From positions 124,001 through 188,000 of the forward strand of contig NZ_WWCJ01000004.1 in NCBI RefSeq assembly GCF_009857475.1: DNA of 64,000 bases, in the 5' to 3' direction. The position numbers were made by a program, and so were the translations under genes. This DNA is from Pseudoduganella guangdongensis. GTDB lineage: Bacteria > Pseudomonadota > Gammaproteobacteria > Burkholderiales > Burkholderiaceae_D. Below are positions 26,259 through 35,998 of the stretch, piece after piece (the first letter of the stretch is position 1; each line of letters opens with the position of its first letter). Under the pieces are notes generated by a model. It did no database searches. It saw only the letters and a program-made list of their open reading frames with translations, and was not told where the DNA came from.

Positions 26259-27193
26259 ATTTCCAACAGCTACGCTCCGTGCGCGAAGCCGCGCGCCGCA
26301 ACTACAACCTGACCGATGTCGCCAACGCGCTCTTCACTTCGCAGCCCGGCGTGAGCCGCCAGATCCGCGAGCTGGAGGATGAACTGGGTGTCGTCATCTT
26401 CGAGCGCAACGGCAAGCGCCTGACCGGCCTGACCGAGCCGGGCAAGGGCATCCTGAAGATCGTCGACCGCCTGCTGGTGGAGGCGGAAAACCTGCAGCAG
26501 GCCAGCCTGGAATTCACCGGCCAGAAAAGCGGCACCTTGTCCATTGCAGCGACCCACACCCAGGCGCGCTACGCGCTGCCGAAGGCGGTCTCGCATTTCC
26601 GCAACGAGTTCCCGGACGTGCGCATCGCCTTGCAGCAAAGCGCGCCCGACCATATCGCGGAATGGGTCCTGTCGGGCAAGGCGGATATCGGCATCGCCAC
26701 CGAGGGCCTGTCGCAATTCCCCGACCTGGTCTCCTTCCCCTGCTACCGCTGGAGCCATTTGATCGTGGTGCCGGATCACCATCCGCTGCTGACGCGCTCC
26801 CCGATCCGCCTGGAAGACCTGGCCGACTACCCGCTGATCACCTACGACCTGGGTTTCACTGGCCGCGGACACATCGACGCCGCCTTCGAGAAGGCCGGCG
26901 TGCGCCCGGACATCGTGCTGACCGCGATGGATTCGGACGTGATCAAGCAGTACGTGGCGCTCGGCCTGGGCGTTGGCGTGGTGGCCTCCATGGCCTTTGA
27001 CCATGGCCGCGACAAGGGCCTGCGCGCCATTGAAGCCTCGCACCTGTTTGCGGTAAATACAACAAGACTGGCGTTGCGTAAGGGAGCATATTTGCGCTCG
27101 TACGCCTATGAATTTATCTCGCAGTTTGCCCCGGATCTGAAACGCAGCGAAATCGAGCAAGCCTTGCAGGGAGGCGATGCCCTGCAACCTTGA
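26255..27193 (+). CDS. cysB: LysR-type regulator CysB (or Cbl)
   Basis: 312 residues. The HTH spans about 3-60 ([13 protein letters not shown]). The effector domain from about 90 includes Thr-Thr-His-Thr-Gln-Ala-Arg-Tyr, here as Ala-Thr-His-Thr-Gln-Ala-Arg-Tyr, and Thr-Tyr-Asp-Leu-Gly-Phe-Thr-Gly-Arg, features that bind N-acetylserine or sulfate in CysB. It is the fourth gene of the cys operon, overlapping cysA. In E. coli cysB stands alone, whereas linkage to cysTWA is common in betaproteobacteria. CysB versus Cbl cannot be told from sequence alone. Confidence 0.9.
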   Translation: MNFQQLRSVREAARRNYNLTDVANALFTSQPGVSRQIRELEDELGVVIFERNGKRLTGLTEPGKGILKIVDRLLVEAENLQQASLEFTGQKSGTLSIAATHTQARYALPKAVSHFRNEFPDVRIALQQSAPDHIAEWVLSGKADIGIATEGLSQFPDLVSFPCYRWSHLIVVPDHHPLLTRSPIRLEDLADYPLITYDLGFTGRGHIDAAFEKAGVRPDIVLTAMDSDVIKQYVALGLGVGVVASMAFDHGRDKGLRAIEASHLFAVNTTRLALRKGAYLRSYAYEFISQFAPDLKRSEIEQALQGGDALQP

Positions 27194-27202
27194 GGAGGTT
27201 GT

Positions 27203-27371
27203 ATGGGAATCGGTAACTGGAACATCGGCGTCCGCCTGGCCGCCGGATTGGGTCTCGTACTGGCCTTCATGGTTGATTGCCGTCACCGGCATTGTCAGCC
27301 GGGGCAAGTCAATTCAAGCAGCAAGGCTGAAGGGGATTGGGAAGCGTTTCAATCCCCTGGCTGGTGCTTAA
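27203..27371 (+). pseudogene. Frameshifted 5' remnant of a methyl-accepting chemotaxis protein gene
   Basis: The first 23 codons (Gly-Asn-Trp-Asn-Ile-Gly-Val-Arg-Leu-Ala-Ala-Gly-Leu-Gly-Leu-Val-Leu-Ala-Phe-Met) look like the N-terminus and first membrane helix of an MCP. After base 27271 the helix continues in another frame as Leu-Ile-Ala-Val-Thr-Gly-Ile-Val-Ser, then runs 20 codons to a TAA at 27369-27371. The original GAGGAGG ribosome-binding site is intact 9 bases after the cysB stop. The rest of the gene is absent; the sequence runs directly into the end of an intact MCP on the other strand. Confidence 0.75.
27331..27358. repeat. 9-bp stem-loop between convergent MCP remnant and intact MCP
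   Basis: AGGGGATTG (27331-27339) pairs with CAATCCCCT (27350-27358) around a 10-base loop. It lies 10 bases past the stop of the intact minus-strand MCP. No T tract follows on either strand, so terminator function is uncertain. Confidence 0.45.
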
Positions 27372-29092
27372 AACTCCTCCCAACCGTCGCTGCCGTTGGC
27401 GGCGACGGCCGCCTTCTTAGCTGCAGCTGGGGCCGGCCGTGCCTTGGTGTGCGGGCGCAGGGGCGTGACGCTTGCTTTGGGCTGCGGCGCGGCCAGGCGT
27501 GCGCGCTGCGCCGAAGGCTTGGATAGCACTGCTACCGCAGCGTGGGGGGCATTCGCCAGGCGGAACACGCTGACCGCCTGCGACAGCGAGGCCGCCTGAT
27601 CCTGCAAGGCGCCTGCCGCTGCAGCCGCTTGCTCCACCAGCGCGGCGTTCTGCTGCGTCGCATTATCCATCTGCACCACGGCTTCATTGATTTGTTCGAT
27701 GCCCGCGCTTTGTTCGCCGCTGGCGGACGAAATTTCGGCAATGATATCCGACACCTGGCGCACGCTGGTGACCACTTCCTGCATGGTGCTGCCGGCCTGG
27801 TCGACCAGGCGGCTGCCTTCTTCAACCTGCGCCACAGAATTGTCGATCAGCTGTTTGATTTCCTTGGCAGCGCCCGAGGCGCGCTGCGCCAGGTTGCGCA
27901 CTTCCGACGCCACCACCGCAAAGCCGCGCCCCTGTTCGCCCGCGCGCGCCGCTTCCACCGCCGCATTCAGCGCCAGGATATTGGTCTGGAAGGCGATGCC
28001 GTCGATAACCGAGATGATTTCCACGATCTTGTAGGCCGATTCGTTGATGGCGCTCATCTTGTCCACCACCTGCGACACCACCACCCCGCCGCGCTGCGCC
28101 ACCTCGGACGCATTGCCCGCCAGCTGGTTGGCCTGGCGCGCGTTGTCGGCGTTCTGGCGCACGGTGGAGGTCAGCTCTTCCATCGAGGACGCGGTTTCCT
28201 CCAGCGAGCCGGCCTGCTGCTCGGTGCGCGAGGACAGGTCCATATTGCCGCTGGCGATTTCCGCTGAAGCGGTGCTGATCGAATCGGTAGCCTGGCGCAC
28301 GTTGCCGACGATGCCGGACAGGCTGTCGTTCATGGCGCGCAGCGCGGCCAGCAGCTTGCCCGTTTCGTCGTTGCTGTTCACTTCAATGTATTGCGTCAGG
28401 TCGCCGGCAGCTACTGCTTCGGCCACGCGCACGGCGCGGTTCAGGGGCAGGGTAATGCTGCGCACCAGCCACCAGCCGATGGCAGCGGCCAGCGACAGGC
28501 CCCCCACCAGCAGGACAATGACCTCGACGCGCAGCGTTTCGTAAGTGCTCTGTGACGTCTCGAATTCCTTCTTGCCCACTTCGATCTGCAACTCGATCAG
28601 TTCGTTCATGGCATCGCGCAATGGCAGGAAGTTGGTCTCCATCGGGCCGTGCAGCACGCTCTTGAGCTGTTCGATGTCGCCTTGTTTGGCCGCTTCCAGC
28701 GCTGGCTTCAGGCCATCTTGCACGAACGTGGCGCGGGCCGAGGCGAAACGGTCTGCCAGCACTTTTTCATCCGGCGTGACGAAGGTTTCGGCATAGGCCT
28801 TCCATAACTCGTTGGCGCGCACGACATTCTTCTCCACCGTCGCGACCAGGGCGGGCAGCTTGGAGGCATCGTCGCTGGCAGCCTTGCTGATGGCGATCTG
28901 GTTGCGGTTGACCGTGCGGATCACACCATCCAGCTGCCCCAGCGCGACCAGGCGGTCCTTATAGACTGTCTCCAGCGCACTGTTGGACTTGGACAGGCTG
29001 GTAACGCCGGCGATGCCGACCACCGTCATGATGAGGGATAGGATTGCTAGTGCCGCCACCAGGCGGGCTTTGATCGAAAGATTTTTAAGCAT
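27368..29092 (-). CDS. Methyl-accepting chemotaxis protein with 4HB sensor and CheR/CheB-tether-like tail
   Basis: 574 residues. First membrane helix about 9-30, periplasmic four-helix-bundle sensor about 35-185, second helix about 190-212, HAMP about 213-265. The signalling domain has the highly conserved hairpin tip [17 protein letters not shown]. An Ala/Pro/Lys-rich linker ends in Gly-Trp-Glu-Glu-Phe, resembling the NWETF-type pentapeptide that tethers CheR and CheB. The ATG at 29092 follows GGAG at 8 bases; another ATG is four codons upstream. Ligand unknown. Confidence 0.94.
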   Translation of the reverse strand: MLKNLSIKARLVAALAILSLIMTVVGIAGVTSLSKSNSALETVYKDRLVALGQLDGVIRTVNRNQIAISKAASDDASKLPALVATVEKNVVRANELWKAYAETFVTPDEKVLADRFASARATFVQDGLKPALEAAKQGDIEQLKSVLHGPMETNFLPLRDAMNELIELQIEVGKKEFETSQSTYETLRVEVIVLLVGGLSLAAAIGWWLVRSITLPLNRAVRVAEAVAAGDLTQYIEVNSNDETGKLLAALRAMNDSLSGIVGNVRQATDSISTASAEIASGNMDLSSRTEQQAGSLEETASSMEELTSTVRQNADNARQANQLAGNASEVAQRGGVVVSQVVDKMSAINESAYKIVEIISVIDGIAFQTNILALNAAVEAARAGEQGRGFAVVASEVRNLAQRASGAAKEIKQLIDNSVAQVEEGSRLVDQAGSTMQEVVTSVRQVSDIIAEISSASGEQSAGIEQINEAVVQMDNATQQNAALVEQAAAAAGALQDQAASLSQAVSVFRLANAPHAAVAVLSKPSAQRARLAAPQPKASVTPLRPHTKARPAPAAAKKAAVAANGSDGWEEF

Positions 29093-29294
29093 GGACGGCT
29101 CCATCCGAGGGCGCGGCTGCGCCTGGAAGAAATAACTTCTTTGGGATGTGTAGAAGCCGCGAAGGTGGGGCGGCGAGGAGGCAGGGCGCTTGGACGCGCT
29201 ATTTTTCGGTCACCCTGAACCTCGATGCTAGCAACAAAGCTTCCCTTATGGCAAGTGATAATGTGTGAGAATGTGGCGGGGCGGTGACAGATAG
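29093..29294 (-). promoter_or_regulatory. 202-base gap upstream of the MCP gene
   Basis: Holds the 5' region of the MCP gene and the 3' region of the esterase gene. An imperfect dyad GAAGAAATAACTTCTTT lies near 29133-29149. I looked for a flagellar sigma-28 promoter (TAAA-N15-GCCGATAA) and found no convincing match. Confidence 0.3.
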
Positions 29295-30176
29295 TTACAA
29301 CGGCTGCTGGCGATGCCTGCTCAGGAAGTCCCAGATCACGCCATTGGCGTCGATATCGCGGCTGGTTCTCCCGAGCGGCAGCCCGACATTGAAAGCATCG
29401 GCGCCGGGCCAGGTGTGGCCACCATTCCGCACCGTGACTAGCGCCACACCCACGCCAGCCTGGCTTTGCTCGGTGAACGCGACGCTGGTGCCGTCATGCT
29501 GGTCGGTATCCACGCTGCGCTCCGTCATGGCGGCGTCGGTGATGCCGTTGTTCTTCAGCCAGTATTGATAGGATGCGTTCGCCGACAGGTAGCCTTCGTC
29601 CTTGCCAGCAAAGGCAACGATCTGGTCAGCCGTCCCGTGCAGGTGCAGGACGCCGACTCTTCCGCGCCGGGCCGCCTGCGCGGCCAGCCGATGCGGTGTG
29701 GTGGCGCCGACCGCCGCCACGGCCGCGAACAGGTGCGGCAGCTCGGCCGCCAGGCGCAAGCTGAAGAAGCCGCCGCGCGACAGGCCGGTGGCGTAGACGC
29801 GGCGCGGGTCGATGCGGAAGTCCTGTTTCAGCTTGGCCAACATCGCCTCGGTAAAGCCGATGTCGTCCGGCCCCTCGCTTGGCGTGTGCTCAAAGCCGAC
29901 GTTCCAATCCTGCTTGATCCCTTGCGGGTAGACCACGATGAAATGCTCGCGTTCCGCCGTGCGGTTCATTTGGGTGTAGAGCATTTGCTCGCGCATGGTC
30001 ATGCCGCCGCCGTGGTAGTTGATCACGACGGGGAATTGGCGCTGCGTTTGCTCGGCGTAGGAAGCCGGTGTGTAGACGATGTACTTGCGCTTCACGTCCT
30101 GGTGCGTGAGGCGCTGCTCCTGCGCCATGGCGGCGGCAGGCAGGCAGAGTGCAACGATAAGCAGGAGTATTTTCAT
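29295..30176 (-). CDS. Secreted esterase of the PHB depolymerase / LpqC (CE1-like) family
   Basis: 293 residues with a signal peptide cleaved after Ala-Ala-Met-Ala (about 18). Alpha/beta hydrolase with the oxyanion loop Asn-Tyr-His-Gly-Gly-Gly, nucleophile elbow Gly-Leu-Ser-Arg-Gly-Gly near residue 131, and the catalytic His in Asn-Gly-Gly-His-Thr-Trp-Pro-Gly near 255. The Thr-Trp-Pro-Gly sequence is typical of the esterase/PHB depolymerase family. It may cleave polyester oligomers or feruloyl esters. It is transcribed after the aldo-keto reductase gene but separated by a 68-base gap with a stem-loop. Confidence 0.88.
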   Translation of the reverse strand: MKILLLIVALCLPAAAMAQEQRLTHQDVKRKYIVYTPASYAEQTQRQFPVVINYHGGGMTMREQMLYTQMNRTAEREHFIVVYPQGIKQDWNVGFEHTPSEGPDDIGFTEAMLAKLKQDFRIDPRRVYATGLSRGGFFSLRLAAELPHLFAAVAAVGATTPHRLAAQAARRGRVGVLHLHGTADQIVAFAGKDEGYLSANASYQYWLKNNGITDAAMTERSVDTDQHDGTSVAFTEQSQAGVGVALVTVRNGGHTWPGADAFNVGLPLGRTSRDIDANGVIWDFLSRHRQQPL

Positions 30177-30186
30177 GGCGGCGCCC

Positions 30187-30213
30187 TAAGGTAGTGGTGA
30201 AGCATCTACCTTA
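30187..30213. repeat. 8-bp stem-loop upstream of the esterase gene
   Basis: TAAGGTAG (30187-30194) and CTACCTTA (30206-30213) are exact inverted repeats with an 11-base loop, starting 11 bases before the esterase start codon. There is no T tract. It could be an operator or an mRNA structure near the ribosome-binding site. Confidence 0.4.
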
Positions 30214-30244
30214 AGCGACCGCCTGTGAAGCGGATGTGAACGGC

Positions 30245-31291
30245 CTACTGGCCCGGATTGGGCAGGCTGGCGTGGATCGCGTCCACCGCCGCCATGACTT
30301 GCGGCGACAGCCTGACGTTGATTGCGTCGATATTCTCGCCCAGTTGCGCCAGCGAGGTGGCGCCGACAATGGTGGAGGCGACGAACCAGCGCGAGTAGCA
30401 CCAGCCTAGTGCCAGCTGGGTCGGTGTCAGACCGTTGTCGCGCGCCAGTTTGGCGTATTGCGCCACCGCGTCCAGCACGCCCTGACGCAGGTAGCGCGGG
30501 CTCCAGCTGGCCGGGAAGATGGTCAGGCGGCCGTGCGCTTTTGGATTGTCGAGGTACTTGGCCGTGAGCTGGCCGAAAGCCAGCGGGCTATATGCCAGCA
30601 GGCTTACTTGCTCGCGGAAACAGGTTTCGTCCAGGAAGCTGGTTTCGAAATGGCGCGCGGTCAGGTTGTACAGGTTCTGGATGGTGGCAATGCGCGGCAG
30701 GCCTTTCATCTCGGCCTGCTTGATGCATTCCGACACGCCCCAGCAGCTTTCGTTCGACACGCCGATGTGGCGGATCTTGCCTTCCTTGATCAATTCGCCC
30801 AGCACCGCCAGCGATTCCTCCAGCGCCACGCTGTGGCGCTCCTTCTCAGGGTCGAACTGGCTGGCGCCGAAGATCGGCACATTGCGGCTTGGCCAGTGCA
30901 GCTGGTACAGGTCGATATAGTCGGTCTGCAGACGCTGCAGGCTGGTCTCCACCGCCGCGCGGATATGGGCCGCGTTGTGGTTGCTCTTGCCCTTGCGGAT
31001 CCAGTGCATATAAGGATTCGGGCCGACGATCTTGGTGGCCAGCACCACATCGCCGCGGCGGCCCGATTTTTTCAGCCAGCTGCCGATAAAGCGCTCGGTG
31101 GCACCCTGGGTCTCAGCGGCGGGACGTACTGGATACAGCTCCGCCGTGTCGATGAAATTGATGCCGCGTTCCAGCGCGTAGTCGATTTGCGCGTGCGCTT
31201 CGGCTTCGGTGTTCTGCTCGCCGAAGGTCATCGTACCGAGGCAGATTTTGCTGACCTGCAGGTCGCTGCGGCCCAGGGTGATCTTTTCCAT
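30245..31291 (-). CDS. tas: NADP(H)-dependent aldo-keto reductase, Tas type
   Basis: 348 residues, (beta/alpha)8 aldo-keto reductase of the Tas / YghZ-like group. It shows Gly-Thr-Met-Thr-Phe-Gly-Glu-Gln-Asn near residue 19, then Asp-Thr-Ala-Glu-Leu-Tyr-Pro-Val with the catalytic Tyr, and Pro-Ala-Ala-Glu-Thr-Gln-Gly, all characteristic of Tas. The catalytic Lys (Ala-Thr-Lys-Ile-Val-Gly-Pro) follows near residue 87. The start lies 1 base after the pyrD stop, so it is probably co-transcribed with pyrD. Physiological substrate unknown. Confidence 0.92.
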   Translation of the reverse strand: MEKITLGRSDLQVSKICLGTMTFGEQNTEAEAHAQIDYALERGINFIDTAELYPVRPAAETQGATERFIGSWLKKSGRRGDVVLATKIVGPNPYMHWIRKGKSNHNAAHIRAAVETSLQRLQTDYIDLYQLHWPSRNVPIFGASQFDPEKERHSVALEESLAVLGELIKEGKIRHIGVSNESCWGVSECIKQAEMKGLPRIATIQNLYNLTARHFETSFLDETCFREQVSLLAYSPLAFGQLTAKYLDNPKAHGRLTIFPASWSPRYLRQGVLDAVAQYAKLARDNGLTPTQLALGWCYSRWFVASTIVGATSLAQLGENIDAINVRLSPQVMAAVDAIHASLPNPGQ

Positions 31292-31292
31292 C

Positions 31293-32333
31293 TTAGCCCC
31301 GCAGCGCGTCGGCGCATTCGTGCACCAGGGCAGGACCGGCGTAAATCAGGCCGGAATACAGCTGCACCAGCTGCGCGCCGGCGTCGATCTTGGCCTTGGC
31401 GTCCTTGCCCTGCATGATGCCGCCCACGCCGATGATCGGCAGCGCATCGCCCAGCTCCGCCTTCAGGGCACGGATCACCTTGTTCGACAGTTCGAACACC
31501 GGCGCGCCCGACAGGCCACCGGCTTCCGCGCCATGCTGCATGCCTTCCACGGCGGTGCGGCTGAGGGTGGTGTTGGTGGCGATCACGCCGTCGATCTTGT
31601 GCCGCAGCAGGGCGTCGGCGATGTTCTTCACCTGGTCGCTGTCCATGTCCGGCGCAATTTTCAGGGTCATCGGCACGTAGCGCTTGTGCTGGTCGGCCAG
31701 GCGCAGTTGCGCCTCCTTCAGCTGCGACAGCAGGCCGTCCACTTCCGACGCGCCCTGCAGCTGGCGCAGATTCTTGGTGTTGGGCGAAGAGATATTCACC
31801 GTCACATAGCTGGCGTAAGGGTAGACCTTCTGCAGGCAGTGCAGGTAGTCGTCGGCCGCGCGCTCAATCGGCGTGTCGGCGTTTTTGCCGATATTCAGGC
31901 CCAGCACGCCCTCGCGGTTCTGGTAGAAGCGCGACGACTGCACGTTGGCGACGAAGGCATCCACGCCGCCGTTATTGAAGCCCATGCGGTTGATGATGCC
32001 GTGCGCCGCAGGCAGGCGGAACATGCGCGGCTTCGGGTTCCCCGCCTGCGCGCGCGGGGTCACGGTGCCCACCTCGATCGAGCCGAAGCCCAGGTCGGCC
32101 AGCGCGTCGATGAAGGCGCCGTCCTTGTCCAGGCCGGCGGCCAGGCCGACCGGATTGCGGAAGGTCAGGCCCATTACGGTGCGCGGATCGTCCTTCGGGC
32201 GGCGCACCATGGCGCGCGTCAGGCCCAGGGCCGACAGGCGTTTCAGTGCTGGCAGGGTGAAATGGTGGGCGGATTCCGCGTCCACCGAGAACAGGATGGG
32301 GCGGGCGAGGGCGTACAGGAATTTATCGGACAT
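31293..32333 (-). CDS. pyrD: Dihydroorotate dehydrogenase (quinone), class 2
   Basis: Fourth step of pyrimidine synthesis; oxidises dihydroorotate to orotate and passes electrons to quinone at the inner membrane. 346 residues. It has the class 2 N-terminal helical extension (Tyr-Ala-Leu-Ala-Arg-Pro-Ile-Leu-Phe), the FMN-binding [11 protein letters not shown] near 66, and the catalytic Ser loop Val-Asn-Ile-Ser-Ser-Pro-Asn-Thr near 176. The ATG at 32333 is where the class 2 extension begins. Divergent from the M20 peptidase gene. Confidence 0.96.
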   Translation of the reverse strand: MSDKFLYALARPILFSVDAESAHHFTLPALKRLSALGLTRAMVRRPKDDPRTVMGLTFRNPVGLAAGLDKDGAFIDALADLGFGSIEVGTVTPRAQAGNPKPRMFRLPAAHGIINRMGFNNGGVDAFVANVQSSRFYQNREGVLGLNIGKNADTPIERAADDYLHCLQKVYPYASYVTVNISSPNTKNLRQLQGASEVDGLLSQLKEAQLRLADQHKRYVPMTLKIAPDMDSDQVKNIADALLRHKIDGVIATNTTLSRTAVEGMQHGAEAGGLSGAPVFELSNKVIRALKAELGDALPIIGVGGIMQGKDAKAKIDAGAQLVQLYSGLIYAGPALVHECADALRG

Positions 32334-32393
32334 TATTGGGCGGCTTTGGTGTATTTTGTAGCATTTTACACTGCACCACACGGAGAACCTGAC

Positions 32394-33719
32394 GTGATCA
32401 AGCCCGGACTAGCCTTGCTGGCCTGCCTCGCCCTGCCTGCCGCCGCAGCCCCTGCCCCTGTCGAAAACCCGCTCGCCGCCGCCATTGCGCGCGACTACCA
32501 AGCCAAACTGGCACCGCTGTACGACTACCTGCACGCCAACCCTGAACTCTCCTATATGGAAGTGCAGACGGCCGCGCGCATGGCGTCCGAGCTGCGCGCA
32601 GCGGGCTTCGAGGTGACGGAAGGCGTGGGCAAGACCGGCCTGGTGGCCATCCTGCGCAACGGCAAAGGCCCGACCGTGATGGTGCGCGCCGACATGGACG
32701 CGCTGCCGGTGGAGGAGAAGTCGGACGCGCCGAACGCCTCCAAGGTCAAGGTGAAGGACATGAACGGCAATATCGTGCCGGTGATGCACGCCTGCGGCCA
32801 TGACGTGCACATGACCAGCCTGGTCGGCACCGCGCACCAGATGGCGGCGCGCAAGAGCGACTGGAAGGGCACCCTGATGCTGGTCGGCCAACCCGCCGAA
32901 GAACGCACCGGCGGCGCGCTGGACATGATGGCCGACGGCATCTTCAAACGATTCGGCAAGCCGGACTACGCCCTGGCCATGCACGTTATTGCCGACGTCG
33001 AAGCCGGCAAGATCGAGGTCAGCGAAGCGCCATTCTCCGGCGCCGACTTGCTTGAGATCGTGGTGCACGGCATCGGCACGCACGGCGCCAGCCCGCATAT
33101 GGGTAAAGATCCGGTGGTGATCGCCTCGCAGATCGTGCTGGCCTTGCAAACTGTCGTCACGCGCGATATCGCCCCGCGCGAAGCGGCCCTGATTACCGTG
33201 GGCTCCTTCCATGCCGGCACCAAGGGCAACGTGATCGGCGACAGCGCGCGCCTGGAGCTGACTGTGCGCTCGGAAAGCGACGACGCGCGTGCCAAGCTGC
33301 TGGCCGGTATCAAGCGCGTGGCGGAAAACACCGCGCGCGCCGCCGGCATGCCGGAGGATAAACTGCCCGAAATCCGCCATACCGACCGCCCTGTGCCGCC
33401 CACCCTGAACGACAAGGCATTGATGCAGCGCCTGCGCGGCGTGTGGTCGTCCAAACTGGGCGAGGGCATTTTCGACAAGGGTTACCAGCGCGGCGGCATG
33501 GTGGGCGAGGACTATGCCCACTTCATTTACGGCCAGGGCATCCCGAGCGTCTACTTCGTAATTGGCGGCACGCCGGGCGGGCAGGTGGCCGCAGCGCGCG
33601 CCGGCAAGGGCACGATCGCCTACAACCATAGCCCCCTGTTCCGCGTCGATGCGGAGAAGTCGATCCAGACCGGCGTGCTGGCCACGACTACGGCGTTACT
33701 GGACCTGATGAAGCGCTAA
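32394..33719 (+). CDS. Secreted M20 family metallopeptidase / amidohydrolase
   Basis: 441 residues from a GTG start at 32394, which follows GGAGA at 8 bases and opens a clear signal peptide ([11 protein letters not shown]). The frame is open for over a kilobase upstream, antisense to pyrD, so the longest possible start is wrong. M20D di-zinc ligands are visible in [17 protein letters not shown], and a late Glu-Asp-Tyr-Ala-His. Related to aminoacylase / IAA-amino acid hydrolases. A TACACT at 32367-32372 may be its -10. The 3' end overlaps bpt by 32 bases. Confidence 0.9.
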   Translation: MIKPGLALLACLALPAAAAPAPVENPLAAAIARDYQAKLAPLYDYLHANPELSYMEVQTAARMASELRAAGFEVTEGVGKTGLVAILRNGKGPTVMVRADMDALPVEEKSDAPNASKVKVKDMNGNIVPVMHACGHDVHMTSLVGTAHQMAARKSDWKGTLMLVGQPAEERTGGALDMMADGIFKRFGKPDYALAMHVIADVEAGKIEVSEAPFSGADLLEIVVHGIGTHGASPHMGKDPVVIASQIVLALQTVVTRDIAPREAALITVGSFHAGTKGNVIGDSARLELTVRSESDDARAKLLAGIKRVAENTARAAGMPEDKLPEIRHTDRPVPPTLNDKALMQRLRGVWSSKLGEGIFDKGYQRGGMVGEDYAHFIYGQGIPSVYFVIGGTPGGQVAAARAGKGTIAYNHSPLFRVDAEKSIQTGVLATTTALLDLMKR

Positions 33720-34437
33720 GTGGACCCCATGCGCCCTTGATGCGCGCTTGCAGGGGCTGGAACTTGATCTTGTAGTTCATCTTCGGGCTTTCCTCGATCC
33801 AGTAGCCCAGGTAGACATAATCCAGCCCCAGTTCGTGCGCCTGCGCGATCTGCCACATGACGTTGAAGGTGCCGAAGGAGGCGCCAGGCACGTCCGGGTC
33901 GAAAAAGGTGTAGACCGACGACAGCCCGTCCGACAGCACGTCGATAATCGACACCATGCGCAGCGTGCCGTCCGGCTCGCGGAACTCCACCAGGCGCGTA
34001 TTGACCCGGCTTTGCAGCAGGAATTGCGCGTACTGGTCGCGCGAATCCTGGTCCATGCCGCCGCCCGCGTGGCGCGTGCTCTGGTAGCGCAGGTACAAGT
34101 CGTAATGCTCGTCCGAGAACGACAGGCTGGCCACGCCCGCCTCCAGGTGGGCGTGGCGCGCCCAGGCCCGGCGCTGGCCGCGCGTCGGCGCGAACGCCTT
34201 CGCCTCCACCCGCACCGGGATGCAGGCCTGGCAGCCATCGCAATATGGACGATAAGTAAAGATGCCGCTGCGGCGGAAGCCGTTCTTCACCAGCTCCGAA
34301 TACACGTCGGCATTGATCAGGTGGGACGGCGTGGCCACTTGCGAACGGGCTTGCCGTGCGTCGAGATAGCTGCACGGATAAGGCGCCGTTGTATAAAACT
34401 GCAACGTGGCGAAGGGGAGGTCGTTAAGCTGCGTCAT
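33688..34437 (-). CDS. bpt: Aspartate/glutamate leucyltransferase
   Basis: Transfers leucine from Leu-tRNA to N-terminal Asp or Glu, creating N-degrons for ClpS-ClpAP. 249 residues. The N-terminal Cys motif (Pro-Tyr-Pro-Cys-Ser-Tyr-Leu near 22 and Tyr-Cys-Asp-Gly-Cys-Gln-Ala-Cys near 65-72) is characteristic of the ATE/Bpt family. The C-terminal half contains Asp-Tyr-Val-Tyr-Leu-Gly-Tyr-Trp-Ile. It lies 26 bases after aat, so both N-degron transferases are in one transcript. Confidence 0.95.
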   Translation of the reverse strand: MTQLNDLPFATLQFYTTAPYPCSYLDARQARSQVATPSHLINADVYSELVKNGFRRSGIFTYRPYCDGCQACIPVRVEAKAFAPTRGQRRAWARHAHLEAGVASLSFSDEHYDLYLRYQSTRHAGGGMDQDSRDQYAQFLLQSRVNTRLVEFREPDGTLRMVSIIDVLSDGLSSVYTFFDPDVPGASFGTFNVMWQIAQAHELGLDYVYLGYWIEESPKMNYKIKFQPLQARIKGAWGPLSASSGPVTP

Positions 34438-34463
34438 GCGTCATATCATAACGCGTAGTTGGC

Positions 34464-35171
34464 CTAGAACGGTGCGGTAGGGCACCAATCGCGTATCTGC
34501 GGCATCACAATGTTCTTTTGCAGGTGGGCGATGAAGTCGCGGCGCGCTATAGGGCGCGCGCCCAGCGACGCCAGGTGGCCAGTCTCCTGTTGGCAGTCGA
34601 TCAGTTGCACGCCATGCTGTCGTAAAAAGTGCACGAGATAGGCCAGGGCCACCTTGGAACCATCGGTCACGCGCGCAAACATCGACTCGCCGTAGAACAT
34701 GGTGCCGATGGAGACGCCATAAGCGCCGCCCACCAGCTCCCCGTCCAGCCATAACTCGGATGAATGGGCATAGCCCTGGCGGTGCAGGGCCGAGTAGCCG
34801 GCGATGATGTCGTCCGAAATCCAGGTGCCCGGGCCGTCGCGCCGCGGGGCGGCACAGGCGCGCATCACCTCTTCAAAGGCGCTGTCGAAGCGGACCTGCC
34901 AGCGTGCGCTGTCGCGCGCCACCTTCTTCAGCGTCTTTTTCAGGCTGTCCGACACTTTGAATTCGGCCGTGTGCAGGACCATGCGCGGGTCGGTGCTCCA
35001 CCACAGGATGGGCTGGCCCTCGGAAAACCAGGGGAAGATGCCGCGTTCATAGGCGGCCAACAGGCGCGCCGGTGACAGGTCGGCGCCGGCGGCCAACAGC
35101 CCCGGCGCGTCCGTGGTCAAAGCATGGGAAACGTCGGGAAAGGGGGTGTTGGCGTCGAGCCAGGGAATCAT
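34464..35171 (-). CDS. aat: Leucyl/phenylalanyl-tRNA--protein transferase
   Basis: Adds Leu or Phe to N-terminal Lys/Arg of target proteins for ClpS recognition. 235 residues. It starts Met-Ile-Pro-Trp-Leu, and has [23 protein letters not shown] and Gly-Gly-Ala-Tyr-Gly-Val, all hallmarks of Aat. The start overlaps the Nudix gene stop (ATGA). Confidence 0.97.
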   Translation of the reverse strand: MIPWLDANTPFPDVSHALTTDAPGLLAAGADLSPARLLAAYERGIFPWFSEGQPILWWSTDPRMVLHTAEFKVSDSLKKTLKKVARDSARWQVRFDSAFEEVMRACAAPRRDGPGTWISDDIIAGYSALHRQGYAHSSELWLDGELVGGAYGVSIGTMFYGESMFARVTDGSKVALAYLVHFLRQHGVQLIDCQQETGHLASLGARPIARRDFIAHLQKNIVMPQIRDWCPTAPF

Positions 35172-35746
35172 GTGGCGACGGACTGGCGCATCGGCTGGGT
35201 GATGTCCAGGGTGTGGAAGCCATAACTGCCGCCTTCGCGCATATTCACGCGGTCGGCAAAGAAGAGTTCCAGCGTGGTGCGGATGGTGGGGAAGGCCAGG
35301 TCATCCCATGGGATTTCCGCTTCCGTGAACATTTTGACATCCAGGCTCTCTTCCCCCGGAGCAAAGTCGAGATCGCGCAAGGTCGCCATATAGAACATAT
35401 GCACCTGGTGCACGCGCGGCACGTTCAATAATGTGAACAGTTTGCCAAGATCGATATTGGCGCCGGCTTCTTCCTCGGTTTCCCGCTGGGCTGCCTCAGC
35501 CGTGGTTTCGTTGTTCTCCATGAAACCCGCCGGCAGGGTCCAGAAACCCCGGCGCGGTTCGATGGCGCGCTTGCATAGCAAAACCTGCAACTCGCCGTCG
35601 CGTTCCCAGAGCGGCAGCGTGCCGATCACCATCTTGGGATTCTGATAATGGATTGCCGAACAGTTGACGCAAACGTAACGCGGCCGGTTGTCCCCGGCCG
35701 GCACCATCAACTCAACAGGGTGGGCGCATTCTGAGCAAAATTTCAT
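35168..35746 (-). CDS. Nudix hydrolase with N-terminal zinc ribbon
   Basis: 192 residues. Residues 1-33 form a zinc ribbon (Cys-Ser-Glu-Cys ... Cys-Val-Asn-Cys) as in NADH pyrophosphatases. The Nudix domain follows, with the box Gly-x5-Glu-x7-Arg-Glu-x-Glu-Glu in [11 protein letters not shown] near residue 90. Substrate is a nucleoside diphosphate derivative, not identifiable here. The ATG at 35746 starts exactly at the zinc ribbon. First gene of nudix-aat-bpt. Confidence 0.92.
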   Translation of the reverse strand: MKFCSECAHPVELMVPAGDNRPRYVCVNCSAIHYQNPKMVIGTLPLWERDGELQVLLCKRAIEPRRGFWTLPAGFMENNETTAEAAQRETEEEAGANIDLGKLFTLLNVPRVHQVHMFYMATLRDLDFAPGEESLDVKMFTEAEIPWDDLAFPTIRTTLELFFADRVNMREGGSYGFHTLDITQPMRQSVAT

Positions 35747-35829
35747 GGCATCTACTTTACACCGAATGCGCGTTTCCCGGCATGTGGTGACATACATCGG
35801 ATCTATCGTCGGGTCGTGGGAGATAAATA

Positions 35830-35858
35830 TTGCCTAAAGCGGCGCGTTGCCCTATAAT
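35830..35858 (+). promoter_or_regulatory. Strong promoter of the initiator tRNA gene
   Basis: TTGCCT (35830-35835), 17-base spacer, perfect TATAAT (35853-35858). Transcription would start near 35865, about 6 bases before the mature tRNA. Confidence 0.85.
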
Positions 35859-35870
35859 ACTTGCATCAGA

Positions 35871-35947
35871 CGCGGGGTGGAGCAGTCTGGCAGCTCGTCG
35901 GGCTCATAACCCGAAGGTCACAGGTTCAAATCCTGTCCCCGCAACCA
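35871..35947 (+). tRNA. Initiator tRNA-fMet (anticodon CAT)
   Basis: 77 bases with encoded CCA. Acceptor arms CGCGGGG and CCCCGCA leave a C1-A72 mismatch, and the anticodon stem is GGG-CTCATAA-CCC with three G-C pairs; both are identity marks of the bacterial initiator tRNA. The T loop is GGTTCAAATCC. It has its own promoter and terminator and is a single-gene unit. No integrase or duplicated 3' end nearby. Confidence 0.97.
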
Positions 35948-35962
35948 GAATTCCGAAGAAGG

Positions 35963-35998
35963 CCGTCATTATGCAGATTGCGAATGACGGTTTTTTTT
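35963..35998 (+). terminator. Terminator of the tRNA-fMet gene
   Basis: CCGTCATT (35963-35970), 12-base loop, AATGACGG (35983-35990), then eight T. It lies 15 bases after the tRNA CCA end. Confidence 0.92.

Noticed and set aside
29105..29294. Flagellar sigma-28 promoter for the MCP
   Set aside because: TTGCCATAAG on the minus strand resembles part of the -10 only; no TAAA at the right distance.
31209..32393. In-frame extension upstream of the M20 peptidase
   Set aside because: The region is antisense to pyrD. The GTG at 32394 has a Shine-Dalgarno and a signal peptide right after it.
35871..35998. Integration site at the tRNA gene
   Set aside because: No integrase, no repeat of the tRNA 3' end, and ordinary chromosomal genes on both sides.
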